From UBA10427 sp003500135 (GTDB taxonomy: Bacteria; Bacteroidota; Bacteroidia; Cytophagales; Cyclobacteriaceae): a DNA stretch of 17,807 nt. Below the pieces are notes generated by a model that was not told the origin of the DNA, did no database searches, and saw nothing but the letters and a program-made list of their open reading frames with translations. The translations under genes were made by a program, and so were the position numbers. The DNA lies in assembly GCA_963966275.1 (NCBI GenBank), contig CAWZYQ010000076.1:1-17807 (forward strand), written 5' to 3'. Positions 1 to 7,684 of the stretch are shown piece after piece (position 1 is the stretch's first letter; the number at the start of each line of letters is the position of its first letter).

Positions 1-190
1 ACACATGCATCTCCATAAACGTATATTTATCTGGTAAAAAGCCAAAGTCCAGGCATCTTCATTTGCCATACAGATGTGCAGATGAAATTGATATAATAAT
101 GGTTTGAATGCGATTGTATCGCATGGCTGCCGAGAAAGGCGTTTGCAACGCCCGTCAAATACCCACATCGAGCGGCTTTAAGGCAAAAAT
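1..190. other. Non-coding left edge with two small inverted repeats
   Basis: No open reading frame that I can recognise lies here. A short open stretch on the plus strand ends in a stop near position 113 and could be the tail of a gene beginning outside the window, but it resembles nothing I know. Two compact inverted repeats are visible. One is at 108-124, a 7-bp arm ATGCGAT, spacer TGT, arm ATCGCAT. The other is at 138-152, a 6-bp arm GGCGTT, spacer TGC, arm AACGCC. They lie just beyond the tRNA-Val terminator. They could be operator-like dyads or a small structured RNA; the sequence does not decide. Confidence 0.4.
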
Positions 191-217
191 CAAAAAACCT
201 TCCAGATTACTGGAAGG
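191..217 (-). terminator. Intrinsic terminator of tRNA-Val
   Basis: On the minus strand a perfect 8-bp stem, CCTTCCAG / CTGGAAGG with a 4-nt loop (198-217), is followed directly by a run of six T (192-197). It begins only six bases past the end of the tRNA-Val gene, so it very likely ends that transcript. Confidence 0.85.
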
Positions 218-222
218 CTTTG

Positions 223-297
223 TGGGCCCTGCTGGATTCGAACCAGCGACCCCCTGCTTGTAAGGCAGGTGCTCTGAACCAACTGAGCTAAGAGCCC
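223..297 (-). tRNA. tRNA-Val (anticodon UAC)
   Basis: The minus strand folds into a complete cloverleaf. The acceptor arms GGGCTCT and AGGGCCC pair with one G-U. The D-arm has the usual TTAGCTCAGTTGG block. The anticodon stem CCTGC/GCAGG encloses the loop CTTACAA, giving anticodon TAC, which reads GUA valine codons. The T-arm carries GGTTCGAATCC. The discriminator base is A at 223, and CCA is not encoded. The gene stands alone between its own promoter (395-425) and terminator (191-217), so it is a single-tRNA transcription unit with a leader of about 90 nt. Confidence 0.97.
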
Positions 298-394
298 GAA
301 TATTTTCAAGTTTTGTATTTGCCCGTCCGGTAGATTCGGGAGCGCTAAAAACCCATTTTAACAATTCAGCAACCGTTGTTTCTGAACAGGAATG

Positions 395-425
395 CAAAGG
401 TATGAATCAAAACTACATACGCAAA
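395..425 (-). promoter_or_regulatory. Promoter of tRNA-Val, TTTG-N19-TACCTTTG
   Basis: Read on the minus strand, TTTG (422-425) is followed after 19 nt by TACCTTTG (395-402). This matches the Bacteroidota housekeeping promoter (-33 TTG/TTTG, -7 TAnnTTTG). Transcription would begin near 388, giving a leader of roughly 90 nt before the tRNA. The same -7 octamer and the same 19-nt spacer occur before tRNA-Leu and at 17677-17706. Confidence 0.75.
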
Positions 426-519
426 TACTTTTTTAAAATAATTTTTAAACCAACAAATTCTTGAACTTATCGTGTAATAAATCGACTTTTAGTGCGCTAT
501 TCAATTAGTGAAATGGTAT

Positions 520-527
520 TATTTTTG
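520..527 (+). promoter_or_regulatory. Possible -7 element upstream of the asmA-like gene
   Basis: TATTTTTG fits the Bacteroidota -7 consensus TAnnTTTG and lies 33 nt before the TTG start at 561. No TTG is seen at the expected -33 distance, so this is a weak promoter candidate based on one element only. Confidence 0.35.
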
Positions 528-560
528 TCGCTTTCTATTGGTACTTGATTTTTTTGTGTA

Positions 561-3077
561 TTGAACCTGAAAAAGCTCATAAAACGGATTTTTTTATATG
601 CCCTGGCAGTCTTTATTGTTCTGGTTGCTGCATTGTCATGGGTGGTATATCAATATGAAGGGGAAATCCTCCAGAAATTTATTAAACAAGCCAATGCACG
701 TCTTACTGCCGAGGTTAAAGTGGATCGCGTTGACCTTACCTTTTGGGAAAACTTTCCGCAAATGGGCGTCAATATTGAAAACGTTCACATTGACGACCAA
801 TTCTGGCATGACAGTACCTTATTAAGCGCTCAAAGGATATTTTTTAAACTAAATCCCTGGGCCCTATTGGAAAATCAGGTGGAAGTAGAAAGTGTAACCC
901 TTCATAATGCACAAATAAACTTCAGGATAACGAAAGAGGGACAGCGCAACTATTTGATTGTTTCGGGAAGCCCCGGGGAAGGGAAGGCCAAACCACTCAA
1001 CATAGAACATCTGGCCACAAAAAAGACTACCATTACCTACCTCGATCAGAGAAGTGATATTTATTTTGATATTCTAATTAAGGATGCGGCAACACGAATC
1101 AATGCTGAAGCGGATGGGATACGCGCCTCCAACAAGGGGCAGTACACCCTGAATATTGTCCGCAAGGACAAGTCGGTTTATTATCGCAATTTGCCACTTC
1201 GTACAAAAGGGGATTTTACCTTAAGCGATAAAGCCAACAGGCTTTTGCTTAAGAACATGATACTACAATATGCCGGTTCCGATTTTATTGTCAACGGAGG
1301 TATTAATTTTCGCAGCTCTATTATTGACGACCTGAACATCGAAGGCAGAAAGTCGAGGCTGACGACCATAATCGGGTTATTGCCGGGAGTGGATCAGAAC
1401 ATTTTGAAAAAGTATGGAAGCGATGGTAATATATCCTTGAACGGCGTGTTTAAGGGAAGCTTTGATGACGGTAAAATTCCTTTTTTCGAATTTCAAACCC
1501 AATGCAACGATGTTACCTTTTACCCCAAAGAGTACAATGTTAAACTGAATAAAATAAATTTTGGCGCTACGATCCGGCATCCTCATGGGGTAGATATTGA
1601 GCAGACGGGTCTGTCAGTACCTTCCTTCACCGCAGTTTTGGATAATAAACCCATTGAAGGCGCATGTGAAATTCAAAACTTCAATTCACTGTTGGGAAAA
1701 GGGGAAATAAGGGGCAGCTTCGATATCGAAACCCTCACCAAGTTGATGGGGGAGTCCAAAATTGAAAAGGCCTATGGCGCCTGTGAGGTAGATATTAACT
1801 ACCGTGGCACGCTGAAAGGTGTGAGATTTTCGGCGGGCCAAAAGAACTTTTTTGCCGGAGGTGAGGTGATCCTGAAAAATGCAAGCTTCAAGCTTAAAAA
1901 TGAACCAATAGCTTTCAATCACCTCAACGGTTCCTTTATTTTTAACGATCAGGACCTGGCCATCAGTAATTTTTCAGGAAAGGCCGGTCAATCGGACTTT
2001 ATGCTGCAGGGGTTTTTTAAAGATTTTGTTGCTTATCTATTCAATGAATCAAAGGCATTCAACATATCGGCTGACCTCAAAAGCCGTTTCATTTCTCTGG
2101 ATGAGTTGCTCACGGCGCAGTTTTTCGATACCGAAGCCACTGCAAATCAATCGGGAGGAAATAAAGGCGCTTACTCTTTTCATATCCCGAGAAACCTTAG
2201 CATCAATTTCAATTGCGATATCGACCGGGTACATTTCAAGCGCTTCAAGGGGCGCGATGTAAGCGGACATTTGGTGGTCAGGCAACATCGTGCCATTCTG
2301 GATAACGTAAAACTCAATGCTATGGGTGGTGGATTGGAGCTGAGTGGAACCATTAATGATCAGCAACCGGGTGGTTTGGCCGTGCTGGCAGAGGCTCAGT
2401 TTAAAGGCATCAATCCCGATAGCGCCTTTTATGTGTTTCATAATTTCAACCAGGACTTTATCACCCACCGCAATTTACGCGGACGAGTGTTTGCTGACCT
2501 GGTCACCTATTTCGAAATGACCAATAGTTTTGACTTTATTAGCTCAACCCTTGAGTCTGATATACAGGCCAGGGTAGAGGATGGGGCGCTTTTGGATTTT
2601 GAGCCGATGCAAAAACTCAACAAATATGCAGAGGCCGAAGACCTGGCGAATTTGAAGTTTTCTAATCTCGTCAACCGCATCACCATAAAAGATCGAACGA
2701 TCCGCCTGCCGGAAATGGAGGTCATGACCAATATTTCCTACCTGACCATCGGCGGTACCCACACATTTGATCAGCATATCGATTATCATGTTACCGTTCC
2801 TGTTCGTTCATTCCTGCGCTTCGGCAAAAATCACCCCGACGGTTTTGAGCGTGCGCGACAGGGAAGCAAGCTTTTATTACAAATTGTAGGCACCACCGAT
2901 GACTACGATATTGTGTATGATAAGAAAGCGCTCAAGCAAAAAATTAAGGAGGACTTCCGCAATGAAGGAGACGAATTAAAAGAAATTTTTCTTAGAAAAG
3001 GCAAAGAGGACGAGGTTCAGCAACTCGAAGAAGAGGAGTATTTCAATTTTGAATCAGACACCACAAAAATTCAATAG
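561..3077 (+). CDS. AsmA-family envelope biogenesis protein
   Basis: This 838-residue protein has the layout of the AsmA family. A short basic N-terminus (MNLKKLIKRIF) leads into one membrane segment at about residues 11-31, followed by a very long, beta-rich, repetitive region that would lie in the periplasm. The family is related to bridge-like lipid-transport proteins (AsmA, TamB, YhdP), and its members are linked to phospholipid transport and outer-membrane integrity; the exact role here is inference. The C-terminus is charged and rich in Glu and Lys. The start is TTG at 561: an in-frame stop lies at 546-548, no other start codon falls between them, and the membrane segment needs this start. 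The gene is followed by a 92-nt gap with a separate promoter, so it is probably not in one unit with the wzi-like gene. Confidence 0.85.
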   Translation: MNLKKLIKRIFLYALAVFIVLVAALSWVVYQYEGEILQKFIKQANARLTAEVKVDRVDLTFWENFPQMGVNIENVHIDDQFWHDSTLLSAQRIFFKLNPWALLENQVEVESVTLHNAQINFRITKEGQRNYLIVSGSPGEGKAKPLNIEHLATKKTTITYLDQRSDIYFDILIKDAATRINAEADGIRASNKGQYTLNIVRKDKSVYYRNLPLRTKGDFTLSDKANRLLLKNMILQYAGSDFIVNGGINFRSSIIDDLNIEGRKSRLTTIIGLLPGVDQNILKKYGSDGNISLNGVFKGSFDDGKIPFFEFQTQCNDVTFYPKEYNVKLNKINFGATIRHPHGVDIEQTGLSVPSFTAVLDNKPIEGACEIQNFNSLLGKGEIRGSFDIETLTKLMGESKIEKAYGACEVDINYRGTLKGVRFSAGQKNFFAGGEVILKNASFKLKNEPIAFNHLNGSFIFNDQDLAISNFSGKAGQSDFMLQGFFKDFVAYLFNESKAFNISADLKSRFISLDELLTAQFFDTEATANQSGGNKGAYSFHIPRNLSINFNCDIDRVHFKRFKGRDVSGHLVVRQHRAILDNVKLNAMGGGLELSGTINDQQPGGLAVLAEAQFKGINPDSAFYVFHNFNQDFITHRNLRGRVFADLVTYFEMTNSFDFISSTLESDIQARVEDGALLDFEPMQKLNKYAEAEDLANLKFSNLVNRITIKDRTIRLPEMEVMTNISYLTIGGTHTFDQHIDYHVTVPVRSFLRFGKNHPDGFERARQGSKLLLQIVGTTDDYDIVYDKKALKQKIKEDFRNEGDELKEIFLRKGKEDEVQQLEEEEYFNFESDTTKIQ

Positions 3078-3118
3078 GGATTGATTGAAGTTGTTGACGT
3101 GTGTTTAAATCATGATTG

Positions 3119-3151
3119 TTGTATTATTCTTGTAATTACTTCTTAAATTTG
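3119..3151 (+). promoter_or_regulatory. Promoter of the surface-polysaccharide cluster
   Basis: TAAATTTG at 3144-3151 is an exact TAnnTTTG -7 element. A TTG at 3119-3121 lies 22 nt upstream, slightly longer than the usual 19-21 nt. Transcription would begin near 3158, only about a dozen bases before the ATG at 3170, a very short leader. It is the only promoter-like signal I found before the five-gene glycan cluster. Confidence 0.5.
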
Positions 3152-3169
3152 CCAATTCAATTTTGAGGT

Positions 3170-4789
3170 ATGCAACGGACTATTGTAACTGTTTTTTTAT
3201 TTCTGACGGGCATTTTATCACATGCCCACGCTCAGCAGAAAGACTCGCTAAAAGTTTACGGCCAGGCCTGGGTAAATGTTGGTTCCGAAGGCTTTGGTAC
3301 TTTTTGGAGTCAGAATAACCGTTTTGGACTGTTTGATCAGGATCAAAATGATTACCTGGGTTTAATCGGTGCCTCATATGGTGATTCTTTAAATAACAAG
3401 TGGCGCTACGAAGCCGGGGCTGAATTTTTGGTAAAACAAAATTTTGCCGACAATTGGTTGTATCAACTTTACGGAAACATCCAGTATGGTCAATTAAAGT
3501 TGATGGCCGGCTGGCAAAAATATACGCTAGGTCAGTATGGTGGTGACCTCAGTTCCGGGAGCTTTTTGATAAGCTCCAATCCCCGGCCGTTTTTCAGAAT
3601 GGGAATTGGTTTTTACGACTATGTTGACGTTCCCTTTACTGATGGCTATCTGAGGGTCAAAGGCGCCATAAACAATGGTTGGCTTGAGGAAGATCGTTCA
3701 GCGCACAGTATTATCAGCAGCCCGATGACGCATGAAAAGTTCGGATACATCAGTACGGGTAATCTACCGGTAAACTTATATGCAGGGATCAGTCATATGG
3801 CCATGTATGGCGGCAAAACACAAAATGGCGATCCTGTTGGCGTAGATTATTGGGCCACCTTTACCGGACAGGGTTCAGATGTGACCGATTTTCGGGGAGA
3901 ACAAACCAATGCGGTAGGAGAGCATCTCGGCGTATTCGACTGGGGGCTTACCTTTGACATCAAAGATTATCATATTCAGCTCTATCAGCAAAAACCTATT
4001 ACTGACCGGACAGGCTTCCGCAACAATTTCAGCGACAATAAGGACAATTTTATCGGTTTAGTTATTGAAACAAAGGAAAAGAAATTCGTTTCCGGTCTGG
4101 TAATTGAATATGTGCGCACCGAACAACAAGGCGGTCTTGGTGTACCTGACCCAATCCTGACCGATGAAAATGGAAACCGAAGGCTCATCATTCCTTCCGA
4201 TCCTGACGATCAGGCATTTTTGTATGACTATTACTCCAGCCGTGGCTTCGATGTAGAAAATTTTGATACCCGCCAGTGGAACTCCTTTTTGATGACATAC
4301 TATAATTTCGGATATGATTTTGGTGGAAGGGTAGACTATTACAATAACAGCATGTACAGACATGTTTACAAAAATCGTGTAGTAGGTACTCCATTGATCC
4401 TATCAAGTCCAGTTATGGGCAGGTATTCAGATGATCCAATGGCCACCGAGGGTAGATACTTTGTCAATAACAGAGTAGTGGCCTATCACGCCGGGGTAAA
4501 GGGATGGATCTCGAATGAGTTAAATTACCGGGTAATACTAACCTATACTGAAAACCATGGTCAATGGCAAAAGTATGAGGGAAGGTTCAACTGGAATGGT
4601 GTTATTGACGATCCGAACCACCAATGGTTTTGGATGGATACAAAAAAGCAGGTGTATTCTTTTGTGGAGTTGAACTACCTACCTCAACGGTGGGATAAAT
4701 GGTCATTTAATCTGGGCATCGGCTTGGATCGTGGTGAATTAACAGATAATTTTGGGGCGACTGTGGGTATTGAATATCAAATCAATTAA
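3170..4789 (+). CDS. Capsule assembly Wzi family outer-membrane protein
   Basis: This 539-residue protein starts with a classical signal peptide (hydrophobic stretch at about residues 4-17, likely cleavage after AHA at residue 21). The rest is rich in aromatic residues and alternating beta-strand patterns, as expected of an outer-membrane beta-barrel. Its sequence style, for example AGWQKYTLGQYGGDLSSG, SNPRPFFRMGIGFYDY and the DWGLTFDIKDYHIQLYQQ block, fits the Wzi family. In enteric bacteria Wzi is a barrel with lectin-like properties that helps attach capsule to the cell surface; in Bacteroidota, members of the family usually accompany exopolysaccharide genes. The next gene, a fucosyltransferase, begins 9 nt after the stop, so the two are probably co-transcribed. 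The gene looks full length and intact. The exact polysaccharide it handles cannot be read from the sequence. Confidence 0.83.
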   Translation: MQRTIVTVFLFLTGILSHAHAQQKDSLKVYGQAWVNVGSEGFGTFWSQNNRFGLFDQDQNDYLGLIGASYGDSLNNKWRYEAGAEFLVKQNFADNWLYQLYGNIQYGQLKLMAGWQKYTLGQYGGDLSSGSFLISSNPRPFFRMGIGFYDYVDVPFTDGYLRVKGAINNGWLEEDRSAHSIISSPMTHEKFGYISTGNLPVNLYAGISHMAMYGGKTQNGDPVGVDYWATFTGQGSDVTDFRGEQTNAVGEHLGVFDWGLTFDIKDYHIQLYQQKPITDRTGFRNNFSDNKDNFIGLVIETKEKKFVSGLVIEYVRTEQQGGLGVPDPILTDENGNRRLIIPSDPDDQAFLYDYYSSRGFDVENFDTRQWNSFLMTYYNFGYDFGGRVDYYNNSMYRHVYKNRVVGTPLILSSPVMGRYSDDPMATEGRYFVNNRVVAYHAGVKGWISNELNYRVILTYTENHGQWQKYEGRFNWNGVIDDPNHQWFWMDTKKQVYSFVELNYLPQRWDKWSFNLGIGLDRGELTDNFGATVGIEYQIN

Positions 4790-4798
4790 TTTCCTGAC

Positions 4799-5629
4799 AT
4801 GCTGGTTGTTCAAATCCTTGGTGGACTGGGAAATCAGATGTTCCAATACGCTTTTTATAAATATTTAAAAAAGCTAGGAAAAGAGGTAAAGGCCGATGCG
4901 CATGTTTGCAGAAAGTATTTGCGTCATCACGGATACGAACTCGATCGGGCATTCGGAATTCAATTGGATGAGATCACAAAACGGGAGAGTAAAAAATATC
5001 GTGAAAGTTCTGAAGTGTTGAAGGAGCAGATACAATTTCAAGTAGACCCTGAGATCAGAAACATACAGGAAGGCTACCTGGTTGGCTATTGGCAAAACCC
5101 TGGTTATTTTGAAAATATTGCAAAAGAGATAAAGTCTGAATTTAGTGAATTTCAGAAAATCGATCGTAGAAACCGAAAATTTCTCGAAGAACTATCAGGT
5201 AAAAATACGGTCAGCTTACACGTGCGCAGAGGAGATTTTGTTAAGAAAGAAAGCGCTGCCAAAAGCCATGGAGGTATTGTTACACTTCAGTATTATCGCA
5301 ATGCCATTGAATATATAGATAACAGGGTTGAAAACCCGGTTTTTGTAGTATTTTCTGATGATATTAAATGGTGCAAGTTTAATCTTACTCTTCCTGAAAC
5401 ATCATTATTTGTCAATTGGAACAAAGGAAAAAAGAGTTACCGCGATATGTTTTTAATGAGACAGTGCCATCACAACATTATTGCCAACAGTTCATTTAGC
5501 TGGTGGGGGGCATGGTTAAATGAAAATATGAGCAAAATAGTATTGGCGCCCAACAAATGGGTAAATGAAATGCCCAGAGCCGCATATGAGATTTGTCCTA
5601 AAAACTGGAAAAAGTTATCCACGAGCTAA
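4799..5629 (+). CDS. GT11 family fucosyltransferase (alpha-1,2-type)
   Basis: The 276-residue product carries the signatures of glycosyltransferase family 11: GGLGNQMFQYA at residues 8-18, the nucleotide-sugar binding motif HVRRGDF at 141-147, and the conserved SSFSWWGAWL at 231-240 near the C-terminus. GT11 enzymes transfer L-fucose from GDP-fucose, normally in alpha-1,2 linkage to galactose or a related sugar, in the cytoplasm during assembly of a surface glycan. Length is normal for bacterial members. No genes for GDP-fucose synthesis (gmd, fcl) are in the window, so the donor must come from elsewhere. It lies between the wzi-like gene (9-nt gap) and a GT2 gene (11-nt gap), consistent with one operon. 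The linkage and acceptor are inference from family. Confidence 0.9.
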   Translation: MLVVQILGGLGNQMFQYAFYKYLKKLGKEVKADAHVCRKYLRHHGYELDRAFGIQLDEITKRESKKYRESSEVLKEQIQFQVDPEIRNIQEGYLVGYWQNPGYFENIAKEIKSEFSEFQKIDRRNRKFLEELSGKNTVSLHVRRGDFVKKESAAKSHGGIVTLQYYRNAIEYIDNRVENPVFVVFSDDIKWCKFNLTLPETSLFVNWNKGKKSYRDMFLMRQCHHNIIANSSFSWWGAWLNENMSKIVLAPNKWVNEMPRAAYEICPKNWKKLSTS

Positions 5630-5640
5630 CAAGTTCCTAT

Positions 5641-6621
5641 ATGACGAGCAATACCAAAGTAAATCATAACTCTACAAAAGTTAGTTTGATACTACCGGTG
5701 TACAACACAGCGCCTTTTCTGGATCGTGCCCTGCGAACGGCTGTCAATCAAACCTTACACGATATTGAAATCATCGTAGTTAACGATGGCTCTACTGATA
5801 ATTCAATTGAAATTATTAGAACATACGCCGAAAAGGATTCTCGCATTTTCCTCATCGATAAGGAAAATGAAGGCGTGGGAGTGGCCAGAAATATTGGGGC
5901 GCAAAAAGCGAAAGGCGAATACATATTATTTTTTGATAGCGACGACTACATAGAGCTCAACATGGCAGAGAAGCTATTTGAAGTGGCAAAAAGAGGTGAT
6001 CATGATTTGGTATGCTGTAATATATTGATCGAAGATACAACCGGCAATGATCTTGGGATATTTAAAGTGCGGTATAGAGGTGAGCTGTCGGGAGGATTGG
6101 AGGCGATGAGGTCATTTTTGGAGGGCAAACTTTTCAGGCCTGCGCCGTACAATAAGCTATTTAAGCATTCCCTATTCACAAATAATGATTTAAATTTCGC
6201 GGTAGGGATACATTATGAAGACAATCCATTTACCCTAAAATTAGTTGGGGCCGCCAAAAAGATCAAAATGGTGCCTTTCAATCTTTATCACTATGTTCGG
6301 CATGATGCATCTGCTACCCGGACCATCAGTAAAAAACACCTGGAAGATACGGCTAAGCTTAATGGTTTTATTTATGATTACCTGAAAAATAATGACCTAT
6401 TAGATGAGCTAAATGATGCCTATGAGGTCTTTTGTTTACGAAAATGGCAGTATTCCTTAAAAATGGTGATGGCGACAAATCCGAAAAAAGAGAATTTTCA
6501 ACTATACAAAGAATTTGTACCGGATAAGTATTTGAGGAATTTCAGTCCGCGATACAAATTATTATTGAGAATAGGACAAATCTGGCCTTCTTTACCAAGA
6601 TTTTTTACCTCAAAGCCTTAA
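5641..6621 (+). CDS. Glycosyltransferase family 2 (first of a tandem pair)
   Basis: This 326-residue protein has a GT-A fold catalytic region typical of family 2: the opening strand VSLILPVYN at about residues 14-22, the nucleotide-binding VNDGSTD at 47-53, NEGVGVARNIG at about 76-86, and the metal-binding FDSDD at 98-102. It has no membrane segment that I can see, so it should act at the cytoplasmic face using a nucleotide-sugar donor. The C-terminal half is unusual and is shared with the next gene: LFRP.YNKL near 145, HYEDNPFT near 195, KHLEDT near 235, and a tail ending in an IWPSLP segment. The two genes are therefore paralogues from a tandem duplication. The start is ATG, 11 nt after the fucosyltransferase stop. 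Sugar specificity cannot be predicted. Confidence 0.88.
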   Translation: MTSNTKVNHNSTKVSLILPVYNTAPFLDRALRTAVNQTLHDIEIIVVNDGSTDNSIEIIRTYAEKDSRIFLIDKENEGVGVARNIGAQKAKGEYILFFDSDDYIELNMAEKLFEVAKRGDHDLVCCNILIEDTTGNDLGIFKVRYRGELSGGLEAMRSFLEGKLFRPAPYNKLFKHSLFTNNDLNFAVGIHYEDNPFTLKLVGAAKKIKMVPFNLYHYVRHDASATRTISKKHLEDTAKLNGFIYDYLKNNDLLDELNDAYEVFCLRKWQYSLKMVMATNPKKENFQLYKEFVPDKYLRNFSPRYKLLLRIGQIWPSLPRFFTSKP

Positions 6622-6709
6622 AAAATAGAATAGTATCTGCATTGAAAGGTTACAAGGAAAAGGCAAGAACTAGATCGAAGAGAATTATTTAACAAAAGTA
6701 TTTCCCAAG

Positions 6710-7678
6710 TTGGAAAAGAAATCGGACCATCCTTTAGTAAGTGTCATTGTGCCGGTATACAATGTCGAAAGATATCTCAAAAAGTCAGTGAGCAGCATCT
6801 TGGCGCAGACATTGAAAAGCATTGAGATCATATTAGTTAATGATGGCTCCACGGATGGCTCAGGTGAAATAGTTAATAAATATGACAGGGAATATGACCA
6901 AATCAAATTGATCAATAAGCAAAACGGGGGACTGAGCAGTGCCCGCAATGAGGGCCTGAAGCATGCAACGGGTGAATACATTTTGTTTTGCGATAGCGAC
7001 GATTATTTGCCGCACAATATATGCGAGACCCTCTATGGTCAGGCGCTTAAAAACAACTGTGATGTCGTTTGCTGCAATGTGACTACCGTAGATGAATCAG
7101 GCCGTGTGATTGAAGAGTTTAAGGTAAAAAAAGAAGGAATTTTCACGGGCGGAGTTGAAGCAACCAGATTATTTCTTTCTGGAAAATTATTCCGACCATC
7201 CGCTTATAATAAGCTAGTCCGGAAAAGCCTTTTTGAAGACAATGACCTTACTTTTCCTTATGGTCTTTATTTCGAAGATAACCCTTATACCATTAAGCTC
7301 CTGAGTGTAGCCAATAGAATACAAACTATTTCCATGAATGGCTATTATTATGTAAGACGAGGAGGCTCCATAACCATGACAATGAGCCCAAAGCATTTGG
7401 AAGATACCTCAAAGATTTGTGATATTGCCAAAAATTGGCTGATACAACAGAAAATCTGGTCGGAATTGGAAAAAGATTTCCACAGGTTTTGCGCAGCTAA
7501 ATGGGGCTACACTTTAAAGATTGTGATCAAACGGAATCCTTCCCGTGAGATTTTCAGGCTTTATAAAAGTACAGTGCCCAAAGCGTATTGGGGAAAAATA
7601 AATTTGCGTTACCGCCTATTTTGTTATTTAGGTATGATATGGCCACAGCTTCCTGGCCTGTTTGTGAAGCAACCATAG
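6710..7678 (+). CDS. Glycosyltransferase family 2 (second of a tandem pair)
   Basis: This 322-residue GT2 enzyme has VSVIVPVYN at residues 10-18, VNDGSTDG at 43-50, NGGLSSARNEG at about 72-82 and CDSDDY at 94-99. From residue 100 onward it aligns throughout with the preceding gene, sharing the pattern VCCN, GKLFRPSAYNKL, YFEDNPYT, PKHLEDTSK and a final IWPQLP. It probably transfers a different sugar in the same glycan, or the same sugar to a second position; the sequence does not decide. The start is TTG at 6710. In the reading frame upstream there is no ATG or GTG before the stop at 6671-6673, and a start here puts the first GT2 strand at the normal distance from the N-terminus. It is 88 nt from the previous gene and 6 nt from the next. 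Confidence 0.87.
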   Translation: MEKKSDHPLVSVIVPVYNVERYLKKSVSSILAQTLKSIEIILVNDGSTDGSGEIVNKYDREYDQIKLINKQNGGLSSARNEGLKHATGEYILFCDSDDYLPHNICETLYGQALKNNCDVVCCNVTTVDESGRVIEEFKVKKEGIFTGGVEATRLFLSGKLFRPSAYNKLVRKSLFEDNDLTFPYGLYFEDNPYTIKLLSVANRIQTISMNGYYYVRRGGSITMTMSPKHLEDTSKICDIAKNWLIQQKIWSELEKDFHRFCAAKWGYTLKIVIKRNPSREIFRLYKSTVPKAYWGKINLRYRLFCYLGMIWPQLPGLFVKQP

Positions 7679-7684
7679 GGGATT

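Noticed and set aside
155..397. Minus-strand open frame of 80 codons across tRNA-Val
   Set aside because: It runs through the tRNA gene and its terminator and begins next to the tRNA promoter; the peptide is a translation of tRNA sequence.
2049..2468. Minus-strand open frame of 139 codons inside the AsmA-family gene
   Set aside because: It lies wholly antisense to a well-supported gene, and the product resembles no family I know.
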